Origin: Cephalopachus bancanus
Taxonomy: Eukaryota > Chordata > Mammalia > Primates > Tarsiidae
NCBI GenBank assembly: GCA_027257055.1
Contig: JAPVLO010000570.1
Span: 2,122,001 to 2,186,000, forward strand
Direction: 5' to 3'
Length of the DNA stretch: 64,000 nucleotides
In this document: positions 50,051 to 61,405 of the stretch, piece by piece
How positions within the stretch are numbered: position 1 is the first letter of the stretch
Layout: each line of letters starts with the position of its first letter
The notes under the pieces: generated by a model
Databases searched by the model: none
What the model was told of the DNA's origin: nothing
What the model saw: only the letters and a program-made list of their open reading frames with translations
Position numbers and translations under genes: made by a program

Positions 50051-50805
50051 GTTGTTAGGCACACTCAAGCAATACTTACACGATAGGATACAATCCCTAT
50101 TGACAAGAAACTTAGAGTCTGGACAAATAACTATATTCTATTTACATTTTTTTTTACAACAAACAGGATCAACTGCTCATTTTATTGTGGTGCTGAGATG
50201 AATTAATTTGCATCCATGAAGAGCCTTTTGATGAAAATGCTGTGCACATGAAGTAAATGTCTGAAGATGGAAAGAGGGTTAGGAAGAAGGCTATCACAAG
50301 CTCTTTCATGAAGTGGAGGTTTCATTGCTCGGTCCACTACATTGATGGTGTTCAAATGCCAAAAAAGTCTTGGCTCTTTAAATCTTCCATAATGTCCACC
50401 TTGAGACATATTATTTCTTCTTCAAAAAGAAAAATAATCAACAGGTTTTTTACTACTTAAGATGGGCTTTAAACTGTCTTTAGAAATTATGTAAAAGAAA
50501 CATGTTAGTTGAATTTCTTTTGCAGAAAGTCTTCGGTGATGAAATACTTTTCATTTCAGGATATAAATATGTATTTCTCTCTTCCTCCTTTAGGGAGTGT
50601 TATTCCCCAACAAATTTGTAATTGTCTAGCCTGTTGTGCCAAAAAATAAAATTTTCTAAAGCAGAAAATAACTGCCAGTAAAAGAAAGTCCAAAGACAAC
50701 AAGAATATATACTATGGGATTCTGTCACAGAAATTATTTCCTGGTACAATAATATATAACTATAAGAGCAACGGACTAGACAAACGCATAATAAAAAATA
50801 AAGAT
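50051..50805. other. Intron with an unassigned open frame pair
   Basis: Frames at 50257-50460 (+) and 50203-50409 (-) overlap. I could not assign either to a family; a fossil transposon fragment is possible. No A-tail or splice sites are seen. Confidence 0.35.
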
Positions 50806-50821
50806 AGAAATAGTAGACATG

Positions 50822-51103
50822 AGCCGGGCTCGGTGGCTCAGCCTGTAATCCCACGCTTTGGGAGGGTGAGGTGAGTGGATTTCCTGAGCCTGCGGGTTCA
50901 AGACCCGCCTGGGCAACTTGGTGAGACCTCATCTCTACAATAAATAAAAAACTTAGCTAGGCGTGGTAGTGTGCACCTGTAATTCCAGCTACTTGGAAGG
51001 TTGAGGCGGAAGGATCGCTGGAGCCCAGCAGGTTGAGGCTGCAGTGGCGCCACACTCCAGTCTGGGCGACAGAGTGAGACTCCAACTCAAAAAAAAAAAA
51101 AAA
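50822..51103 (+). mobile_element. Full-length Alu, sense
   Basis: Perfect 16-bp TSD agaaatagtagacatg at 50806-50821 and 51104-51119. Lineage-specific motifs are present in both arms. Confidence 0.95.
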
Positions 51104-51448
51104 AGAAATAGTAGACATGGAGCACTAAAAAGGGGAGGTGAAAAGAGGATTTGAGGAGCGACTTATTGGTACAATATTCACTCTTTGGGGGAATAGAGAC
51201 TCTTGTAACAAACATGCATTTGTATCCCCTGAATATAAAATTAAAAATAAATAAATTAAAACAAATTAAAAATAAAATCAAAATACACAATAGATGCATA
51301 ATGTCATTTCTCATTTATAAATACAATTTTCTCCTGTAAACTTCAAAGAAGTTTTTAAATATGTTTTTTACTATCTTCCTGTATTTATATATAGGGATAA
51401 ATTTTGTAGCTTCAGTTTTTAAATAGTGAACATAAGAGTACATTTACT

Positions 51449-51742
51449 CAAGCCGGGCTCAGTGGCTCAGCCTGTAATCCCGCGCCTTTGGGAGGCTGAG
51501 GTGAGTGGATTGCCTGAGCCCGTGGGTTCAAGACCCGCCTGGGCAGCGAGACCTCACCTCTACAATAAATAAAAAAATCAGCCGGGTGTGGTAGCGCATG
51601 CTTGTAATTCCAGCTACTTGGAAGGCTGAGGCGGAAGGATAGCCGGAGCCCAGCAGGTCGAGGCTGCGGTGGCCGGAAGCAGCCACTGCACTCCAGTCTG
51701 GGCAACAGAGTGAGACTCCAACTCAAAAAAAAAAAAAAAAAA
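51449..51742 (+). mobile_element. Full-length Alu, sense
   Basis: TSD aagagtacatttact on the left, aagaatacatttact on the right (one mismatch). Both arms are close to the presumed subfamily consensus. Confidence 0.94.
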
Positions 51743-51759
51743 AAGAATACATTTACTAA

Positions 51760-52639
51760 TAGTAACACTATAGTTTTACAATTTGAGCTATGTCGGAGCA
51801 TTTTTCTAACCTTAAACTGAATTGTGAGTTTAGCTATTAGGAACGTGCCCATCCTATAATAGGCCTGTATGGCTGTACAGGATTTGAATCTAAAGTTAAT
51901 TTATGTATAAACTGGTGAAATTAGATTTCAAGCTTACCTTGCTTGTATTAGAAGTCAATTTTAGGTACTTGGATCTCATTGCCCCTTTCTGCAACATTGT
52001 TTTGTTGTTAGTAGGAACTGTAGGATCAAATTATCATCAGTAGTATCGAAAAGATTCTCACCTGAAATGCAGACCCGCACAATAGCCATGGCCACTGCTA
52101 ATCTCATTTAGCTTCAGAAGATGACAAAACATTCTACTGTGAGTCAAAAACACTCCGAAGGGAATGTAAAAAAGCAGAATCTTAAATAAACAATTTATAT
52201 ATATATTTCCCCCATGGCTAAACAAAAGATATAAGTTGTAGGTACAAGAAGAAAATATCATTTTTTTAAAAAAAGGATCTCTTTTATAGGAAGAGCTTTT
52301 GCATATTGAATCATTCAAAGTGAGAATGAAATGGGAACATAATATTTGCCAGCTATTGGATTTTGGTACGTTTATTTACTTAAAGAAGACATTGAGGGAA
52401 AAATAAGATTTTGAAGAATTAATTAACTGAAAGTCATATTATTGTTGACTTGGAAAAGCTAAAAAAGATGGGGGGGAGAAAACAGCCTCAGGGGCACCCC
52501 AATAAAAACATCAAAGTAACTGTATATGTTGTTACCACTACTATGTATAATAGTAATATGAACTGGAAAAGTTTGCATATGTTGGTCATTTCTCTTTTCT
52601 TTTTGCACATTATTTTATATGGAGGACTTTAGACAGAGG
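51760..52639. other. AT-rich intron, no recognised element
   Basis: No gene, RNA or assigned repeat. Confidence 0.45.
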
Positions 52640-52850
52640 AGCTGGCAATTCCTCACAATTCCTTGAGTTATGTCATTTTGGTACCCACATAGCAGATGAT
52701 GAAACTTAAGCATAGAGAGGTTGAGTTTCTCAGGATCACAAACTAAATCAATCGCACAGGAAAAGTCAAGCAGAGTTTCTGAGTCATTCCTAGCTTGTCA
52801 TATTGTGCTGCTTCCTAGAAACTATAATTTAGAAAGAAAAATTACTTTTT
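52640..52850 (-). repeat. MIR remnant, antisense
   Basis: gatgatgaaacttaagcatagagaggttgag...tctcaggatcacaaacta matches the antisense MIR core in order. Confidence 0.75.
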
Positions 52851-52984
52851 AGGTGTGTTCATCTGTATCAGGTGTCCTGGGCTGCACTGTCTTAAGATAT
52901 ACATGTGATATTTGAATCTACCTAAATTTACCAGACTCCAAAATAAAGGCAAGGGAGTGAATATAAAATAACTCTTCTATTTAA

Positions 52985-54350
52985 CTGTTTTTAAATTATA
53001 GTAAAATACATATAATATAAAATGTACCATCTTAACTATTTTAAGTGTACAGTTCAGTAGTGTTAACTATATTCACATTGCTGTGCAACAGATGTCTGGA
53101 ACTTTTTCATCTTGCAGCATCTAGTTGTCCATAAGCATGCCCATTGCCATAGTAACTTTACTGATTTTCATGGTAATTTACTAAAGGCTAGCAACTTACT
53201 CACAATTATGCCATAATCAACAAAAAATTGTAATTTAGTTTTCTATTTTCCAGTCTACTGCTATGATGTATTTTGTCTTTGGTGAATATTTTTTATTATT
53301 TCAAAAATAAAAGAGGTGTAAGACAAAGTTTTGGGGGAAAGAAATGCCTTGCAAATGTTTTCCTGTGAAAGTAAAAAAAGGGAAAGAGAAAATAATGAGA
53401 AAGAAATCTGTGTAAACATGAAAATGTATTAGTTTAATTAGTAAAAATTACAGTTGCAAAATGAGAAGGCAAAGCTTGAACTTCTTAATCCTGCTTTAGA
53501 AGTAAGAACATCTCAGGATGTAATTAAGTATGTGGTGTAAATGTAGGAGTTGGTTGGAAGAGTGTTGGTAGTTCTTTCAGTACTAGCATTCAGGTGAGAA
53601 AACTACTTTTCCAATTTGTAAATTGCAGGATGTATCTCTCCATCTGGAATTTTTTTGACATTCAAAATAATTTCACTGAATATGCAACTCTATTTATAAC
53701 TGCAAGCATAGTAACAATACTTTCTTATATTTGTGTATAACTTTAAAAAATCATGGTAAAATACACATAACATAAAATGTTTTTTCTTAAATATTTTAGG
53801 GTATACAGTTCAGTAGCGTTAACTATAGTCATATTGTTGTGCAACAGATGCCTGGAACTTTTGTATCTTGCAAAACTGAAATTCTATACCCATCGAACAA
53901 CAGCCCTCCATTTTCTTCTCCAAAGTATTTTTCTTACTGTGTTATTTTTATTTCAAAATAATTTCACTGAATATGCAACTCTATTAATAACTGCAAGCAT
54001 AGTAACAATACTTTCTTATATTTGTGTATAACTTTAAAATATCATGGTAAAATACACATAACATAAATGTATTTTCTTAAATATTTTAGGGTGTACAGTT
54101 CAGTAGTGTTAACTACAGTCGTATTGTTGTGCAACAGATGCCTGGAACTTTTGCATCTTGCAAAACTGAAATTCTGTACCCATCGAACAACAGCCCTCCA
54201 TTTTCTTCTCCAAAGTATTTTTCTTACTGTGTTATTCTTATTTCACTTAACATAATGTCCTAAAGGTTCATCCATGATGTAGCACGTGTCAGAATTTTCT
54301 TCCTTTTTAAGTTGTTTAACTTTTCAAACCAGTATTCAGATGTATCAACT
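52985..54350 (-). mobile_element. Old L1M 3' region, antisense, with a later tandem duplication
   Basis: tgtacagttcagtag, ttgctgtgcaacagatg, cataatgtcctaaaggttcatcc and agaattttcttcctttttaag are the usual antisense L1M 3' sequence. It appears once at 52985-53130, then twice more in a near-identical tandem pair (53661-54243), then ends. Non-L1 sequence may fill 53131-53660. Confidence 0.7.
53661..54243. repeat. Tandem duplication, 291-bp unit, two copies
   Basis: Copy one spans 53661-53951 and copy two 53952-54243. Both open with ttcaaaataatttcactg. By eye they differ at about ten substitutions plus one 1-bp indel, so they are about 96% identical. The two long frames inside (53777-54031 and 54067-54255) are duplicated non-coding L1M sequence. 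Confidence 0.93.
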
Positions 54351-54689
54351 ACACAGAGCTATTAGGTGAAGATATTGTTCTGGTATTGTGCACACAATTT
54401 ATGCATTGTTTTTCATTTTTCCATAGAACCAGTTCTGCAACTTAATATAACTTAAAATAGAAATTAAAATATACAGATGAGGAAGTGAAAAACAAAGTAT
54501 ATTTTGTAGTTAATGAATCATCTGCATTTGACCAGACGTGTGACATGTTTTTAATGATCAAATTCACAGATTATTTAGCTTACATCGCTAATCCTAATGT
54601 GGGAAACACTCCTGGAATAATGATGTTATTTTTCTGAAGTCCCACAGCTCAGTGTGGCCAAAATGGTACATGAGATTTCTGTTGTGATA

Positions 54690-55190
54690 CAACCAATTGT
54701 GACCAACAGCACCTTAAAACAGCATCTATTTATCTTATAGTTTTATATGTCAGAAGTTTGGATGAACATGACTGAGTTTTCTTCTTAGACTCCTACAAAG
54801 CTGAAATTGAGATGTTGTTTATGCTGGGCTCTTATTAGAATTTCTGGGGGGAGATCCTCCTCACAAGCTCATTGAATTTGTTGGCAGAATTCAGTTCATT
54901 GCAATTGTAGGATTAATGTCCCTGTTTCCTTGCTGGCTGCTAATGCAGGGCTGTGCTTGGCTTCCAGAAGCCACCTGCATTCCTTGGCATGACCTCCTCC
55001 ATCCTCAAATCAGTAGTGGTGTGTTCCTTGATTTCTTCTTCATGTTGAACGGGCTTATGTGATTAAGTTGGCCTCACCTGTACAATATCATTTTGTATTA
55101 ACTTAGAGTCAACTGATTAGTTACCTCAATCATATTTGTAAAATCTCTTTTGTTGTGTAATGTCATCTTAGGCACGATAGTTCATCATAT
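54690..55190 (-). mobile_element. MaLR-like LTR remnant, antisense
   Basis: Antisense reading resembles the LTR at 25433-32300: cttaaaacagcatctatttatc, ttgttggcagaattcagttc, cttccagaagccacctgcattccttggc and tcctccatcctc. It is diverged. Confidence 0.55.
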
Positions 55191-55949
55191 TCACAATTCT
55201 AGTGACTAGGGCTGGAAATCTTAGGATAGAGGAGAATTTTATGGAAGCTGGGATTGGAACTCAGATTCAACTTCCAGTGCTTCTCACTGCACCACACTGA
55301 GTATCTAAAACTGTTTAAGGTATTTTTATTTTACTGAGAGTTGCCAATTTGCATACATAAAATGCAGAAATTTAAAAGATTTTAAATCAGAAAAAAAAAA
55401 ACTGACTTCTGTTTTTAATCAATTGAATATGTGCTTCCAGCTGACTTCCCTACACGTAGAGACTAATGCAGGCGGGTTAATAGTGGTCAACTTTCTAAAG
55501 GATTTGCTCAACTTCCCAAGATCTCCTAAATTTGTTGTTAGTACCATACTGCTGCATTTTCTGATTGTCATTTAAACTTGAAATGTTAGCTTTAGAAATC
55601 ATTCTGGAATTATACACAGACTGACAATTGCTGAATGGACTTCATTTGTCAAACATGGACAACAGTATTTTGGCTACTAGTATAGGTTACCCGATGCTGG
55701 TATGAAAGTGTCTTTTGCAATAACCGCTAAAGAAAGTCTATATGATGCTACAAACTAATAGGCAGTGGCCTTGCAACAAAAAAGCAGCAGTTACAGTAGA
55801 TTATACTGAAGCCTTCCCAAGGCAGTGGAGCTCAATAAAACATGGCTTCCAAACCCTTATACCTTGATATGTTTCTTCTAGGTCAAATACTCTGCTAGGC
55901 ATATAGTGAATTGACTAGTCCAGCTGAAGCAGAGGACTGATTTCAGTAA
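55191..55949. other. Intron, no recognised element
   Basis: AT-rich, no gene. Confidence 0.45.
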
Positions 55950-56330
55950 TGATTAGAGAAAAGGCAATATGGAAATATTGAGGCAGGTTGCTAGATGAAG
56001 GCATTTAGACTTTATTTTGTATGCAGTAAGGAAGTATTGAAGGTTCTAGAGCAAAAGATGATATGATGAAAGGTATGTTTTACCAAAATTCGTAGGCAAC
56101 TTATTTAGAATGGATTGGAGCACAGTGAAGGAATCTGTTATATGTAACTTGAATAACAAGGGATGAAAGACTGAATTATGATGTCAGAAGTAAAATGGAG
56201 AAAAGTGAAATATTGTAACACATATTACAGTGGAATAAAAATATGAAGACTGAAAATGAAAGAAGGTAAGGGAGAAGTTTATAGTTTTGGCAACTGAGAG
56301 CATTCCTATATTGTTGACAGAACAAGATGA
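55950..56330 (+). repeat. L2-like remnant
   Basis: ggcatttagactttattttgtatgcag...aagtattgaaggttctagagcaaaagatgat...gaatggattggagcacag matches the L2 upstream-3' pattern from memory. Confidence 0.6.
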
Positions 56331-58216
56331 GTGGAAAGTGGGATTTGAGGAGGAATATGAAGAACGTGCGATGCCAGTGAAATGTATTCAAATATGAATG
56401 TTAACTTCTTATCCATCCCTTAATATCAGAATTTTTCCACAGTAATATGCTCTGTAAACTCAAGAACGACTTTATTTCACAAATGTTGTCTGACAGTGAC
56501 ATGATAAACATTAGGATGGGACATGTTTATTTAATTTAACCCATTCTAAGAATTACTGAAGTTCATTGATTCTACTGATGTTTATAGGAATTACCCGAGC
56601 AGAAAGAGAAGCGACTGCTAAAGATTCAAGTCATACACTAGTAATTTTGTTATATAATCTTTGTTGATGATACTAAGGCCTTTGTTAGAATTCAGTCAAT
56701 TTAAATCAAAAAGTAAACTTGTTTAAAGGTACTAATGCCAGACCTAGAGCACATTTCATTTAAACAGGGAACAGAATCATGTAAATGAAGTACAAAATAG
56801 CTTCAGAGTTATGCTTTCTATTAAGTGAGTAGTCAACCCATAAATTGTCTATGCCATCAGATTTCTGTTTTTGTTTAAGGAAGAAACAAAAATTCAACAT
56901 TAACGAGTGAATACAAGATCATGATTTTAAAATATAGCTACAAATAATTCAATTTATTACAATTGTAAGACTAATGTATAAACAGACATTGCTCCACATG
57001 TGCCTTGATATTGTAAAGAATGACCCATTAACAACTCTTATTAATAACTTCTCTCAACACTATTATGTTTATTTCAATAACTGGCTTAATGCTCTTCATA
57101 TATCTGTGTTTAAGAATCTGAATTATCTTGCCTTTGGTGTATTTTTTTGTTTCTAGTATTGATAACTCCTACAGACTTGATGAGCCACACTTTAATTTCC
57201 CATGGACCGAGGGCTGATTGATGCCCAGTTTAACATAAGCACCATTTTATGAGACTTACCATAGTGAACAGGGTTAGTTATCAGCTTGAACAAGTTCATA
57301 TATGATTAATGTTAATTCCATGTTTTGCATGGATGACTTTTACTCATTTGCTAAATTTGTTGCTGCTGCCTTTAATCTGGTTGGGAATACAATCCATAGC
57401 AATCATTAGATAAGTGATCAGTTTGCCAACACTGAGAAAAGATGGATTCAGGTTGCTATAAGGCCAGAGTTTGTTTCTTTCTCTTCATAAACACTGCAAG
57501 GTCAGATAGAGTTTAGTTATCATTGGTATCCTTGAAATGTTGCAATAAATGTCAGACTTACAAGATTATTATTAATCCATGTAGCAATTAAAAGTCTTAC
57601 TATTTTGCAAAATAAAAAAATCTTATTTAACTTAGCAACCACATTGAAAGTCAGAGCAGCACTTTCACAGGCAGATAAACACCTTAAAAGCTAATGTCAT
57701 TCTTGGTTTTCTGGCTTCTAATATAAGCTACAAAATGACCAGGACTATCCTAAGCGATTTTAAATATCAATGATATCTCTGAAAAGTGAATCTCAGGTCA
57801 TTGGTAATGACTTTCAATTCAGAAATTCAATTGCAGTGATCTTTACAAGTTTCTGCTAATATCACCCATAACTGCCACTGTATTTTCAGAATTTTCTGTT
57901 TATCCAGAATGTTATGAGAGTTTCTTCAAGGAGTAGTTAAACAAGCTTTCATCGAAGAAAATGACCTGACTTGTGATTCCTTATTTAATCAAGTACAATT
58001 AAATACTATTTATATTAAATACCTTGAAGGCTTACTATATCACTGATTAATTAGTTATATTTTTTCCTTTGGAATAACAAAAGCGCTCACCTTAGTCATT
58101 TGCTTACTCCATGATTCATAAATGGCTGATGATATGAAATAAAAACGAATACAACAGGGAAGTTTGATAATCCCAATGAGCAACGCATAAGCTTACTTTG
58201 CCTATTACAACTTTTT
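56331..58216. other. Repeat-poor intron
   Basis: No gene or recognisable repeat over about 1.9 kb; moderate sequence complexity. Confidence 0.4.
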
Positions 58217-58219
58217 ATA

Positions 58220-58754
58220 CAAGTGGGGAACCAAACAAAACCAGAATTATCTTTTGGAGGCTGAGTTCCTTATAGTACAGGCTTCCCCCCACTAGGTAAG
58301 TGGTCTAGGAACCTATCAACATCAGTGTGCTAGCTAATGTTGTTGTGAGAAACTTCCTTTGGCTTCAGTGAATTTTTTTTGAGATTCTTTCAATGTGTTT
58401 GCCCACACTGTGCTGAGTGTTCAATAGCTTTAGACCAAAAACAGCATGACCTCTGTGCCCCACCCTCCCTATTCTCCCAATCTCGCCCCAAGCAACAATT
58501 TTTGTTTCCCCGGATAAAAAGAGTCCTTAAAAGAAAACATTTTACCAGTGTAGAAGAGGTGAAACAAAAAATGGCAGAAGCACTAAAAGGCATCAAAATT
58601 GACGACTTCAAAAATGGAGTGAGCAGTGGAAAAAGTGTCTAGACCAGTGTGTTGCATCAAACAGAGTACTTTGAGGATGACTGAAGTTTAAACATGTAAG
58701 AATAAACACACAATATTTTATAAATCAATTCCAGGTTTTTGGGGTCCCCTGTTG
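58220..58754 (+). mobile_element. Internally deleted mariner-type DNA transposon, copy 3 (best ends)
   Basis: Flanked by TA (58218-58219 and 58755-58756). The left end is caagtggggaacc; the reverse complement of the right end is caacaggggacccc, giving a short TIR. The frame 58379-58642 carries the mariner C-terminal motifs QFLFPRIKRVLKRKHFTSVEE and MAEALKGIKIDDF. The first two thirds of the transposase are missing, so it cannot move itself. Confidence 0.85.
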
Positions 58755-58987
58755 TAGATATATCACAAAATTTGTCATATCTTATTGACACCAGAAGACC
58801 CACCGGATTTCTGTCTTAGGGAACTGCCAACTCTACAAAATTTATGAGCTGCAAGGTAATGCTGTGATGGTAATTCACTTCAACCGCAGAAATATGAAGT
58901 ACAGTTGATATATATTTCAAGTTGGTTTATTCTTTAACCTCAGGAAACCAAGTTCCTATTTCATTTCTTCTAAAAATATTTACAAAA

Positions 58988-59274
58988 GCCGGGCTTGGTG
59001 GCTCAGCCTGTAATCCCGTGCCTTTGGGAGGCTGAGGTGAGTGGATTGCCTGAGCCCGCGGGTTCGAGACCCGCCTGAGCAGCGAGACCTCATCTCTATG
59101 ATAAATCAAAAAATCAGCCGGGCGTGGTAGCACATGCCTATAATTCCAGCTACGCAGAAGGCTGAGGCGGAAGGATCACCGGAGCCCAGCAGGCAAGGCT
59201 ATGGTGGTTGGGAGCGGCCACTGCACTCCAGTCTGGGCAACAGAGTGAGACTCCAACTCAAAAAAAAAAAAAAA
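58988..59274 (+). mobile_element. Full-length Alu, sense
   Basis: Both arms with lineage-specific motifs; A-tail then attcacagaatag. Weak TSD candidate atttacaaa/attcacaga. Confidence 0.9.
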
Positions 59275-59553
59275 TTCACAGAATAGAGGAAAAACATATA
59301 AGGATAAATCTAGGTCATCCTAGATCCAGAGAAAATCATGATTTTTGTTGTAATTTCCCTCCAAATCACCTGTAAATTTTACACTTAATGTTAATTCTAT
59401 AAAGCTGAAGCTCTTAAAGATTCACCTGAGCTATTTAATAAAAGTTTTACAATTTTATGGGATTGTTTGTCTTGTATCTTCTCAACTTTACAGTGAACAC
59501 GAATGATACATTAGCAGAGCCATTTGTGTTGGAACTTTTAAAAAAAGGCTTAA

Positions 59554-59723
59554 GCCGGGCTTGGTGGCTCAGTCTGTAATCCCATGCTTTGGGAGGCTGA
59601 GGTGAGTGGATTGCCCGAGCCCGCGGGTTCGAGACCCGCCTCGCAGTGAGACCTCATCTCTACAATAAATCAAAAAATTAGCCAGCGTGGTAGTACGTCC
59701 TGTAGTTCCAGCTACTTGGAAGC
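59554..59723 (+). mobile_element. Alu left arm only, 3'-truncated
   Basis: Starts at gccgggcttggtggctc and stops in the right-arm start at ctacttggaagcc, with no A-tail. Such a 3' loss suggests a later deletion or an aberrant insertion. Confidence 0.88.
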
Positions 59724-60320
59724 CATTATCATTCAATCAAAGAGTAATTACATGGTTATTTGTGCCCTTTAAAATAAAGCATTACTGAGATCAGTATTGC
59801 CATCAATATTTTAGCAGAAACAGGATGCTACAATGATGGACCTTTCAACCTATGCAGATTTAATTGTAATCCAAGTAACAGTTCCTAGTTAAATCAGCAC
59901 ATGTTAATTTGTCTTGATTAATATGTAAATGTCCACCTGATGCTAATAAAGCTCTTAAAGATAAGAAGTATGGCAGGATCATCTATCAAGAATGATCTTT
60001 CCCAACTTTTCGGAGTACTCCAGTCTTTCATCATGTTGTCAGACTTGTGTTCTTTGAAATGAAATGAGGAACTTTAGTGCTAGGAATGACCTACTATAGA
60101 GGACCATTAGGTTTAAAAGTAAGAATAAAGCTCTCGTATTTGTATGGATATATATTGATTATAAAGTGCTTTCACAAACTTAATTCCAGTTAATTTACTT
60201 TAGGGGCCCATGTTTTTGTTCCAGAATTAAAAACAAAGGAATCTAAGTGTGATTTTTGTTCACTAATAAATTTAAACACGTTTGAAAGCAGATATCACAC
60301 AACCATATTCGTTAAAGAGT
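59724..60320. other. Intron, no recognised element
   Basis: Contains ttgtcttgattaatatgtaaatg and gctaataaagctc; no gene is seen. Confidence 0.4.
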
Positions 60321-60335
60321 CAATCTGAAATTTTA

Positions 60336-60631
60336 TTATTATTATTATTATTTTAGTTGGAGTCTTACTCTGTCACCCAGACTGGAGTGCAGTGGCTGCT
60401 CCCGGCCACTGCAGCCTCAACCTGCTGGGCTCCAGCAATCCTTCCATCTCAGCCTTCCAAGTAGCTGGAACTACAGATGTGTGCTACCACACCTGGCTAA
60501 TTTTTGATTTATTGTAGAGATGAGGTCTCACCAAGTTGCCCAGGTGGGTCTCGAACCTGTGGGCTCAGGCAGTCCACTCACCTCAGCCTCCCAAAGCGCT
60601 GGGATTACAGGCTGAACAACCAAGCCCTGCT
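60336..60631 (-). mobile_element. Full-length Alu, antisense
   Basis: Perfect 14-bp TSD aatctgaaatttta at 60322-60335 and 60632-60645. The A-tail became (TAA)n, seen as attattatt on +. Confidence 0.94.
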
Positions 60632-61179
60632 AATCTGAAATTTTAAACCACAGGGCAGACACACAGCTCTATAACTAGATCACAAAGTACTGAGAGGCAA
60701 AATCTGTACTAGGTTCTCACAATATATAAATGAAAAAATAGACAAAACTTTGCTCTTCTCGAGCTTATATTTTAACCTCTGTATTGCTGATACCTAGCAT
60801 TGTGGCCTGCCCCACTACTCACTGAGTGGGTACCAAGTGCGTGTTTGTTTACTAATGCCTAAATAAGTGACATTACCACTGCATACATGTGACTTTGGGG
60901 GGCCTTTAATTCTTAAGTGGATCTTGAAGCTTGTAAGGATGCTAAGGCAGTGGAATCTACCCACAACCTTCTTTATTCTTGTATGTAGTCAATTTGAGTA
61001 GGTCATATTTTGAAGCTCTTATAATTGTTGTGAATTCCAATATTTTAAAAAAATAGCTACCTAATTAAATGATGCAATTGATTCTCTGTTCATGTGGTTA
61101 AGGAAAGCAGAACAATCTAAGGAATATTTGGAAACTAAAAATAGTGAAATAATACGTCCCATTTCTATTAACTAATTGA

Positions 61180-61405
61180 TTTAATTAACCATTTACTGGA
61201 CCCTACTGTCTGCTAGAAGCCTGAGAATTGCTTAGAATACAGTGACAAATGAAATCAGACAGGTTTGATCACTTTATGAGGTTTCAATTATAGTTGGAAT
61301 GACTCACAGTTAATCATGCCAACCACATAAAATTATAAACTAAGAAGAATGTTAGGGTAGAGACTATAGACCTGCTGGAGTTTATAACATATGGAGCAGA
61401 TACTA
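61180..61405 (+). repeat. L2-like remnant
   Basis: catttactggaccctactgtctgc...gaatacagtgacaaatgaaatcagacagg resembles an L2 3' region; diverged. Confidence 0.5.

Noticed and set aside
49795..50068. Long Ser/Pro/Phe or Lys/Glu/Gly/Arg frames
   Set aside because: Products of the (CCTT)n microsatellite; the same units give open frames in several registers on both strands.
51448..51852. 134-codon open frame on the minus strand
   Set aside because: Again the antisense reading of an Alu (51449-51742).
53777..54255. Two similar frames of 84 and 62 codons as a tandem gene pair
   Set aside because: The similarity arises from a 291-bp duplication of antisense L1M 3' sequence, which is non-coding.
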